IMG/VR virus record: IMGVR_UViG_3300025645_000015
Span: 1-44,832 of that record
Length of the DNA stretch: 44,832 nucleotides
Source of the DNA: a virus
Reading direction: 5' to 3' (one strand)
Every line of letters begins with the position of its first letter. Within the stretch, counting starts at the first letter, position 1. This document shows, piece by piece, positions 39,501 to 44,832 of this stretch. A program made the translations under genes and the position numbers. The notes beneath the pieces are model-generated. The model worked only from the letters and a program-made list of their open reading frames with translations. It ran no database searches and was not told the origin of the DNA.

Positions 39501-40973
39501 ATGACCACGACAACATCAATTATCAACAACCAAGATTACACAGATATGCAGGGTGCTATCAAGGCGCTTCGTGCTGCAGTGCTTGGTAGTCATTTCGTTA
39601 AGGCTACTGGCTATGAATTATTGCCTCATCCTTCGAGTGTTGATAAGACCAGCGAGACAGCTATTCAACGTTATTATGAATATTTGTGCGGCGCTGAATT
39701 TGATGAAATTGCAGGCCAAACTTTGAAGTCATGGCTAGGGCGAATGAAGTTTAACGAAACTGATTTTACTGAGTTTCCCGACCGTATTAGTTACCTGATT
39801 GAAAACTCTGATAATGATGGCACCAGCTTAACCGGATTAATTGAGCAAACAGCGTCGAATGTCATGCAAGTTGGTTGGCATGTGCTAGTGGCTGAATACC
39901 TAAACGCTCCGGTGGCGGGTGAAAACTTATCAGCCGAAGCAGCAAAGAATCGTAATATCCGCGCAGCAATCAAATCTTATACCCGTGAGTCTGTTGTTGA
40001 CTGGTCATTTAGGCGCATGAATGGCATATTGCAATTGACCTATTTAAAACTCGTTGAATGCCGTTCAGAGTTAAACGTCAAATCAGGCGCGCGTGAAGAT
40101 GTGACTGAATACCTAGTATTGGCTCTGGACGATGACGGGGCGTACTACTGGCAGAAATTTGACAATGACAATTTGACGCAAGAGTCGGCGCCGATGAATT
40201 ATGTAACGGTAGGTGGCAAGGCGCTTAAATGGTTGCCTGTTCACATTGTATCTGACTCAGAATTACAGCCGGGCAAAATGCCTAAACAACTTGGTATGAT
40301 TTCACCTATCGCCACTGCTTGCCTTGAGCGTTATCGAGTCAGCGCTGACTACAAAGAAACAATCAAAAACATTTGCCCGACTAGTTATACAGCAGGATGG
40401 ACGGATCAAGGTTGGGAGCAATTTCAAACAATGAACCAAGGGCGTGATTATATCGCTTTTGGTGCTCGTGCTATGAACAATCTACCCATGGGCGTTACCA
40501 TGGACACGCTCAACCCGTCCATAACGCTAGAAGGGTTCGAACGCTACTTCGATGCTAACAAATCTAAAATAACGGCTTACGGTGGAGTTTGGCCGTCAGA
40601 AAATGGACAATCAACTAAGACAGCAACACAAAGCGAAAACGAATCAAGCGAAGTAACAAGCAGACTTGTAACGCTTGTTGACAACTTAGAAAACGCATTT
40701 AGACGCATGTGTTTATACTGCTTAATGTTTGAGGGCGTAATCAGTCAGGATAATATCGAAGATAATCTCGATATGATTGAAATCAATTTACCGTCAGATT
40801 TTGCGCGTAGTAAGTTGACATCTCAGGAGCAAAAGGAAATTCGTGACAACTTCTTGAGTGGATTATACGGACGACCCGAAGCTGTCCGTATACTTGTTCG
40901 CGGTGGGGTAACCGTATCTGACGTTGATACGATACTAGCTGAGGATGATGGTGGTGGTGGAATTACTGATTAA
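39501..40973 (+). CDS. Portal protein (DUF4055-type)
   Basis: The 490-residue protein resembles DUF4055 portals: an N-terminal RYYEYLCGAEFDEIAGQTLK region, ESVVDWSFRRMNG, and a stem region KQLGMISPIATACLERYRVS typical of the family. C-terminal residues are acidic and Gly-rich. It forms the ring through which DNA is packaged. It lies downstream of MuF and upstream of scaffold and capsid. Confidence 0.85.
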   Translation: MTTTTSIINNQDYTDMQGAIKALRAAVLGSHFVKATGYELLPHPSSVDKTSETAIQRYYEYLCGAEFDEIAGQTLKSWLGRMKFNETDFTEFPDRISYLIENSDNDGTSLTGLIEQTASNVMQVGWHVLVAEYLNAPVAGENLSAEAAKNRNIRAAIKSYTRESVVDWSFRRMNGILQLTYLKLVECRSELNVKSGAREDVTEYLVLALDDDGAYYWQKFDNDNLTQESAPMNYVTVGGKALKWLPVHIVSDSELQPGKMPKQLGMISPIATACLERYRVSADYKETIKNICPTSYTAGWTDQGWEQFQTMNQGRDYIAFGARAMNNLPMGVTMDTLNPSITLEGFERYFDANKSKITAYGGVWPSENGQSTKTATQSENESSEVTSRLVTLVDNLENAFRRMCLYCLMFEGVISQDNIEDNLDMIEINLPSDFARSKLTSQEQKEIRDNFLSGLYGRPEAVRILVRGGVTVSDVDTILAEDDGGGGITD

Positions 40974-41119
40974 AGCACCACCTCCCCGCTATTGAGTTTT
41001 TCGCATAGTTCGATGGCGGTGGATTCATCATCCAATCTTTTCTCATCCACAATCAACTCCGCATGCTGCTTGCGTAGTTCTTCTAGTCTCTCTTGTCTTT
41101 CGTTGTGGTAGTGGGTCAT
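40970..41119 (-). CDS. Small hypothetical helical protein
   Basis: ATG at 41119 overlaps the previous stop (ATGA). The 49-residue product begins MTHYHNERQERLEELRKQHA, a long charged helix. It overlaps the portal stop codon on the opposite strand. Last gene of the cassette driven from 41673-41711. Confidence 0.5.
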   Translation of the reverse strand: MTHYHNERQERLEELRKQHAELIVDEKRLDDESTAIELCEKLNSGEVVL

Positions 41120-41307
41120 TTGTTAGCCTTTTCATTTAAACTCTCATAAGTCGCAATAAGTAAGTCTTTTATTGCGGTTATCGTTTGTGGCTCCATAGTT
41201 AAGCCGTTTAACATGCTGACGTTATGGTCTATATCATTCAGAATCTTGTACGCTTTCATGCATGCGCTTGCCGCTTCTAATGATATTTGTTTGCCGTATT
41301 CGTTCAT
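41116..41307 (-). CDS. Hypothetical protein
   Basis: The 63-residue helical protein begins MNEYGKQISLEAASACMKAY. It is coupled to both neighbours. Function unknown. Confidence 0.5.
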   Translation of the reverse strand: MNEYGKQISLEAASACMKAYKILNDIDHNVSMLNGLTMEPQTITAIKDLLIATYESLNEKANK

Positions 41308-41641
41308 TTCAAATCCTCCGCTGTTATGCCGATAGCTTTTGCTAATAACATCTTTCTTGATTCCTCCAACTGAAAAATCAATGCATCGATACTTTTTTCA
41401 TTATCAAATAGGATGTATATTTTTTGGTCGTCAGGTGATTTATTCACCGCGATTTCAGACTCGCCATTTGCTAGCACTTCAAATGGCTTACTGTCAACGT
41501 TGCTACTTCTAACAAACACAACCCCACATGGCCTGCGTCAAAACCAACTGACGCAATCCTTGTCATGCCATCACCAAGCATGCACGTAGCAGAATCAATA
41601 TTATCTTCACCATAAACAACTTTACTAATTCCGTATTTCAT
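41304..41641 (-). pseudogene. Gene split by an apparent -1 frameshift at a G4 run
   Basis: ATG at 41641 (GAGGTGA upstream) opens a frame starting MKYGISKVVYGEDNI and reading to GFDAGHVG at codon 40, then running to an early stop. A second frame begins here at GTG 41519 (FVRSSNVDSKPFEVLANG). Stepping back one base at the GGGG run (41522-41525) fuses them into 112 residues that read smoothly (FDAGHVG then VVFVRSSN). The heptamer is not a standard slippery site, so this is a lesion or sequencing error, or two genes. Confidence 0.55.
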
Positions 41642-41672
41642 ATATTCACCTCATCAATTAATTCCAGACACA

Positions 41673-41711
41673 ACCTTAACACACTTTATTTGCATTACTG
41701 GTCTGACCAGT
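41673..41711 (-). promoter_or_regulatory. Dyad promoter, leftward
   Basis: Read on minus: ACTGGTCAGACCAGT (41711-41697), 18 bp with GTG at 15-17, TAAGGT (41678-41673), ahead of the frameshifted gene. The dyad matches the FadR-type operator TGGTCNGACCA exactly. Confidence 0.65.
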
Positions 41712-42071
41712 TTATCTTGTGCTTATTCCTTTTTTGCGCAGCGCTTTAGCTTTATTCTTACTTATCTTCATATTTTTCACTGATAATATAGGTATATCAT
41801 CAATTGGCTTATTTCTGCATTCTTCAATATCAAGCAGTCTTTCTATTAAAGCAGTGTCAACATCAAGCCTAGATTTCATTCTTAGACTTTCGCTTTCCCC
41901 TACGCACTGTCCACCAACAACAAATCCGGCAGATATTGGTCGCATGCCTCCAAATGATGATCTTGCTACATCCTCAGCCATAACTGAGTGCTGTATAATT
42001 TTAGGGAAAATTATTATTTGTTCGCCATTATGGCCATCGAAAGTTACGTACTTCATTTTTGCTCCAATCAT
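41712..42071 (-). CDS. Duplicated phage accessory protein, copy B
   Basis: The 119-residue protein begins MIGAKMKYVTFDGHNGEQII and is the paralogue of the product at 30894. The N-terminal 85 residues and the C-terminal ISKNKAKALRKKGISTR match closely, while the middle (about residues 80-100) differs. It lies in opposite orientation, 10.8 kb away, and has its own dyad promoter (42102-42140). It ends right against the next dyad. Function unknown. Confidence 0.65.
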   Translation of the reverse strand: MIGAKMKYVTFDGHNGEQIIIFPKIIQHSVMAEDVARSSFGGMRPISAGFVVGGQCVGESESLRMKSRLDVDTALIERLLDIEECRNKPIDDIPILSVKNMKISKNKAKALRKKGISTR

Positions 42072-42101
42072 AAAAACCTCTTTAGTTTGTTTGTTTATTA
42101 G

Positions 42102-42140
42102 ATGCTATCACAAACAAAACGAACAACTGGTATGACCACT
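42102..42140 (-). promoter_or_regulatory. Dyad promoter, leftward, beside the scaffold/capsid promoter
   Basis: Read on minus: AGTGGTCATACCAGT (42140-42126), 18 bp with GTG at 15-17, TAGCAT (42107-42102), for copy B of the duplicated gene. The rightward scaffold promoter begins 2 bp beyond the dyad. Confidence 0.7.
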
Positions 42141-42142
42141 GT

Positions 42143-42171
42143 TTGACTACTAAACCTATTAGGTTTATCAT
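42143..42171 (+). promoter_or_regulatory. Sigma-70 promoter for scaffold and capsid
   Basis: TTGACT (42143-42148), 17 bp, TATCAT (42166-42171), close to consensus, about 60 bases before the scaffold ATG at 42231. Confidence 0.75.
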
Positions 42172-42230
42172 TGTGCATGAGCGCTAATACTGTGTATTGG
42201 CTTGGATGAATGAAAAGAGGGTAGTACCCA

Positions 42231-42941
42231 ATGGCGTTAACAACCGAACAATTTAATGATTTGCCTGATTTTGTAAAATCCGATTATGTTGAGCATGAAG
42301 GGGCGTATGTTCCGCAAGCTGAGCTTAAAGTAAAAGGATTAAAGTCTAGCTTGGATAATCTCGATGCTAAATACAAAGACATCGAATCCAAGATGACAGC
42401 ATCAGAGCAAGCTAAAGCCGCTGAAATACAGGCGGCACGCGACAAAGCACTTGCAGACGCAGAAAGTAAAGGCGATGTCAAAGCGATTAAAGAGCGCTAC
42501 GAACAACAGATGGCAGACCTAAAAGAGCGGGTAGAAAAAGAAACCCGTGAGGCTGTCACAAAAGAGATGACGCAAAAGCAAGCGGATACAAAAGCGTCCG
42601 GCATTGCTGAAACTATTGCGGCATCAAAAGCGGTTGACGAACGAGCCGCAAAGAGCCTTAAAAAATTACTGTCTGATCGCGTTAAAGTAGACGCTGAAAC
42701 GGGCAAAGAGTATTTTCTTGATGACAATGGCGGTGCCTTGTCTGTAGATAGAGCAGGATTTGAAAAGCTTGTGCTTGAAGAATTCCCGCACTTAGTAAAA
42801 GCGACTGTCAATACTCATGGTACTGGCGGCGCAAATGGCAATAATGGCGGCGGTGCCCCTATAGCTAAAAACCAAACCGCTGATGAAGCCCGTAAAAAAG
42901 GCGACATGGCAGGATTTTTAAAAGCATCAATCAAAATATAG
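42231..42941 (+). CDS. Scaffolding protein
   Basis: The 236-residue protein is highly charged and helical (EIQAARDKALADAESKGDVK, KERVEKETREAVTKEMTQKQ), with a short beta segment near residue 165 and a Gly/Asn-rich linker before a C-terminal helix. It lies between portal and capsid. It fits the phage scaffold form that guides capsid assembly. Confidence 0.75.
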   Translation: MALTTEQFNDLPDFVKSDYVEHEGAYVPQAELKVKGLKSSLDNLDAKYKDIESKMTASEQAKAAEIQAARDKALADAESKGDVKAIKERYEQQMADLKERVEKETREAVTKEMTQKQADTKASGIAETIAASKAVDERAAKSLKKLLSDRVKVDAETGKEYFLDDNGGALSVDRAGFEKLVLEEFPHLVKATVNTHGTGGANGNNGGGAPIAKNQTADEARKKGDMAGFLKASIKI

Positions 42942-42950
42942 AGGGTCATC

Positions 42951-44120
42951 ATGGCTAACGAAATCACAAGCGGGTTATTGGCATCCGCATTAAATCAAGA
43001 AGTAATCAATGGCGCGTTTGAAATTGCACGTTCAAACCGCACTGGTATTTTATCAATAGTTAACTTTGCCAGCCCTATGGCAGCTTATGACGGCTATAAA
43101 ATGGGCTGGTTAGACTTTCGAGTTGACGCAACATCGTCCGTCACATCTGCTACCGCTTTAGTTGGCGCAACCACTGTAAACGTGGCGACTGGCGACGGGG
43201 CTAAGTTCCGCGCAGGCATGACTATCTCGCCAACTGGCTCGGAAGAAATCATGTTGGTTACTGCGGTAACTGCCGATGCATTAACCGTTGTCCGTGGATT
43301 TGGCGGAACCACTGCCGCTGCATTGACTTTGGCTCAAGTGCTGACCATCGATTCTGTAGGCCGTGAAGAAAACTCATTGGCCGCTAACGATGGCATCTAT
43401 CAGCCTGAGAAAATGGAAAACTATTTTCAGACTATGGACACTGCTGTTGAAATGTCGCGTCGCGCATTGGCTACTATGCAATGGGGTGATACCAACGATT
43501 TGCAATTCCAAGTTGCTGAGCGTATTCGCCAGTTAGCTACGCAGATGGATAGAGCGCTTATCCGTGGTCGCAAAGCAACGGCTACAATTGGCGGCGATAC
43601 CGTAACTTATACTGGTGGCTTGCGTTACTTCTTATCGCAATCTGGCGCAATCAACACTAACAACTCTGGTGTGTTAACGCTTGACGCATTGAACAACCTT
43701 AATGCCGAAATCGTAACCCGTGGCGGCATGGCTGATACTATCGCTGTAGGTATACCACTGGCCCGTAAGTTAAATGCTTTGGTTGGTGCAAACTATAACA
43801 GTCAACGCTTAGCTGATTGGTCAAACGATGAAGGCGCTGTAAACCGCTTACCTTCTGACTTGCCGTTAATCGGTAACGTTACTAACATCGTAATCGATAC
43901 CAACTTGGCTGTCGATGAGGTGCTGATGTTTGATAAGAGCGCAATCTCTATCAAGCCGATGGAAGCTAACAACGCTAATGCAAGCGGGGCATGGCGCACA
44001 CTAGACGCAACGCAGCCAGGACAAGATGGGCAGCGTGTGCGTGTTATCGGTGACTTTGCAATGGAAGTTCGCCAATCTAAAACGCATATGGCTCGTTTAT
44101 ACGGCGCCACATTGTCGTAA
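42951..44120 (+). CDS. Major capsid protein (SU10/DUF5309-like)
   Basis: The 389-residue protein starts ANEITSGLLASALNQEVING and has an inserted beta domain at about residues 60-120 (SVTSATALVGATTVNVA), then a HK97-fold-like region with PEKMENYFQTMDTAVEMSRR and a C-terminal QPGQDGQRVRVIGDFAMEVR. It follows scaffold and portal and precedes a small gene. It matches the SU10/DUF5309 capsid family by pattern. Confidence 0.85.
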   Translation: MANEITSGLLASALNQEVINGAFEIARSNRTGILSIVNFASPMAAYDGYKMGWLDFRVDATSSVTSATALVGATTVNVATGDGAKFRAGMTISPTGSEEIMLVTAVTADALTVVRGFGGTTAAALTLAQVLTIDSVGREENSLAANDGIYQPEKMENYFQTMDTAVEMSRRALATMQWGDTNDLQFQVAERIRQLATQMDRALIRGRKATATIGGDTVTYTGGLRYFLSQSGAINTNNSGVLTLDALNNLNAEIVTRGGMADTIAVGIPLARKLNALVGANYNSQRLADWSNDEGAVNRLPSDLPLIGNVTNIVIDTNLAVDEVLMFDKSAISIKPMEANNANASGAWRTLDATQPGQDGQRVRVIGDFAMEVRQSKTHMARLYGATLS

Positions 44121-44275
44121 TGAAGTTTGACGTAAAGCGCGATATACAAGTGATGATGCAGTCTCGCATCATCACACTAAGCGCTGGAGTCTACGAGACT
44201 GACGACAAAGAAGAAATCGACAAGCTGAGTAATGTCGATGGAATCGAAGTTGTAAAAGAGAAATCGGCCAAGTAA
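44120..44275 (+). CDS. Small head-associated protein
   Basis: ATG at 44120 overlaps the capsid stop (TAATG). The 51-residue product begins MKFDVKRDIQVMMQSRIITL and is beta with a helical end, the form of small proteins often found directly after the capsid gene. Function unknown, possibly minor head or neck. Confidence 0.55.
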   Translation: MKFDVKRDIQVMMQSRIITLSAGVYETDDKEEIDKLSNVDGIEVVKEKSAK

Positions 44276-44277
44276 AC

Positions 44278-44315
44278 ACTGGTCATACCACTAAAACCCA
44301 AATATGGTGTAAGCT
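44278..44315 (+). promoter_or_regulatory. Dyad promoter, rightward, inside a terminator
   Basis: ACTGGTCATACCACT (44278-44292), 17 bp with GTG at 15-17, TAAGCT (44310-44315), a poor -10. The -10 lies in the loop of the terminator at 44293-44330. It would drive the genes at 44349 and 44555. Confidence 0.5.
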
Positions 44316-44330
44316 GTATTTGGGTTTTTT
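44293..44330 (+). terminator. Rho-independent terminator of the capsid operon
   Basis: Arms 44293-44304 and 44317-44328 form a 12-bp stem (AAAACCCAAATA with TATTTGGGTTTT) with a 12-base loop, followed by T6 at 44325-44330. It follows the dyad directly and ends the capsid transcript. Confidence 0.85.
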
Positions 44331-44348
44331 AATTTGGATGAGGTGAAA

Positions 44349-44558
44349 ATGTTAGCAAAAATAACCAATGGTAAAGATTGTAAATATAGGCTTTGGCAAG
44401 AGGATAGTTATGTTGAGTTTGATGATGCATGGGGAGATGATAACGGAATAGATTTAATCGAAATAATCAATGATATGTATTTTGAAAAAGCAACAATCAA
44501 AGGCTCGTCAGCTAAAGAGTTTTTACGGTGTTTTGAGATAGTTAAGGGTGATTTATGA
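44349..44558 (+). CDS. Hypothetical protein
   Basis: I start at ATG 44349 (MLAKITNGKDCKYRLWQED) behind GAGGTGA; a TTG at 44334 has no site. The 69-residue protein is acidic, mixed alpha/beta. It overlaps the next gene by ATGA. Function unknown. Confidence 0.6.
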   Translation: MLAKITNGKDCKYRLWQEDSYVEFDDAWGDDNGIDLIEIINDMYFEKATIKGSSAKEFLRCFEIVKGDL

Positions 44559-44832
44559 ACAAACAACAAATGATTGATAAGGCTATTGATGATTTGGGTG
44601 GCGTGTACCCCGTTACTATTAATGGCTTGAACTATTTAATTAAATCTACCTTTAACAACCCCTATTGGGGCGGAGGTAAGTATCGAACTTATAAATACCC
44701 TGAATATTTCGGCCCATCATGGCAGCACATATGCACCCGCAAAGAGTTTGAAGATAGGGTTGAGGAGTTAAATAATATGAAAAAATGGAATGGTAAAGGG
44801 TTGCCGCCTGTTGGGGCTGAGTGCGAATTAAG
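44555..44832 (+). CDS. Hypothetical phage protein, N-terminal part (continues at 1)
   Basis: ATG at 44555 overlaps the previous stop (ATGA). The frame begins MNKQQMIDKAIDDLGGVYPV and contains a FGPSWQHICTRKEFEDRVEE helix. It runs off the window end in frame with the feature at 1-377 because the last 127 bases repeat the first. The complete product is 175 residues. Function unknown. Confidence 0.75.
   Translation, partial: MNKQQMIDKAIDDLGGVYPVTINGLNYLIKSTFNNPYWGGGKYRTYKYPEYFGPSWQHICTRKEFEDRVEELNNMKKWNGKGLPPVGAECEL
44706..44832. repeat. Terminal direct repeat, copy 2 (identical to 1-127)
   Basis: Exact copy of the first 127 bases. Its presence shows the sequence closes into a circle or carries terminal redundancy. 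Confidence 0.95.

Noticed and set aside
6593-42140. LexA/SOS boxes as an explanation for the dyads
   Set aside because: The gammaproteobacterial LexA box is CTGT-N8-ACAG; the sites here are CTGGT-N3-ACCAG with a 3-base centre.
1-44832. CRISPR array, insertion sequence or transposase
   Set aside because: No regularly spaced repeats or transposase-like products were seen; the only recurrent short element is the promoter dyad.

Overview
The window is one AT-rich tailed-phage genome, almost certainly a long-tailed (siphovirus-type) phage of a Gram-negative, probably gammaproteobacterial, host. The evidence is a large tape-measure protein, a lambda gpG/gpGT-type tail chaperone pair with an A-AAA-AAG slippery site, a DUF4055-type portal, a SU10/DUF5309-like capsid protein, and a lysis block with an M15 endolysin and a 3TM holin. 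The first 127 bases are repeated exactly at the end (44706-44832), so the unique genome is 44705 bp and circular or terminally redundant. One gene runs through the junction (44555 to the end, then 1-377). I saw no integrase, DNA polymerase, tRNA or CRISPR array.

Layout. (1) 425-17638, rightward: tail spike, connector and neck genes, tail terminator, a 620-bp gene-free block, tail tube, tail chaperones, tape measure, distal tail genes, then lysis (membrane proteins, holin candidates, NlpC/YiiX-like hydrolase, M15 endolysin, 3TM holin). Two leftward single-gene cassettes interrupt it (cupin-like at 6135, DUF7448 at 7582). (2) 17622-30309, leftward: a long run of small, translationally coupled genes of unknown function, then RuvC-like resolvase, SSB, a conserved recombination-associated protein, a RecE/PDDEXK exonuclease, an SF2 helicase with an HNH gene beside it, a CHC2 primase, a DUF3987 ATPase and a Cro-like repressor. 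(3) 30310-30705: a non-coding control region with repeats built on TGGGGCAGT, a strong leftward promoter and AT-rich DNA; it is a candidate origin/operator. (4) 30706-44832, rightward: small accessory genes, terminase small and large subunits, a proteasome/HslV-like protein, MuF-like head protein, portal, scaffold and major capsid. Leftward accessory cassettes interrupt it at 34206-36149, 38448-39389 and 40970-42071.

The most striking signal is a phage-wide regulatory element. A 15-bp dyad, ACTGGTNNNACCAGT or a near variant, occurs at 13 places, always followed 17-18 bp later by a -10-like hexamer, and in 12 of the 13 by a GTG at exactly positions 15-17 after the dyad. Each of these composite promoters faces an accessory gene or cassette. 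Several also overlap or abut an ordinary promoter firing the other way into structural genes (tail chaperone, tape measure, portal, scaffold/capsid). The dyad matches the operator type of FadR-subfamily GntR regulators (TNGTNNNACNA; FadR-like CTGGTNNNACCAG), yet no GntR protein is encoded here. This suggests either that a host regulator reads these sites or that an unrecognised phage protein does. A fourteenth dyad (5221) lacks the GTG and lies at the edge of the gene-free block.

The second striking signal is that block (4683-5301). It has no convincing ORF on either strand but many short perfect or near-perfect inverted repeats, including two interleaved stems that would form a pseudoknot. 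It is a candidate large structured RNA. Other points of note: a duplicated accessory gene (30894 and 41712), a gene split by an apparent -1 frameshift at a G4 run (41304-41641), a zinc-ribbon ORF overlapping the start of an HNH gene, paralogous structural proteins (425 and 5759), and many sub-60-residue genes supported by ATGA overlaps and Shine-Dalgarno sites.
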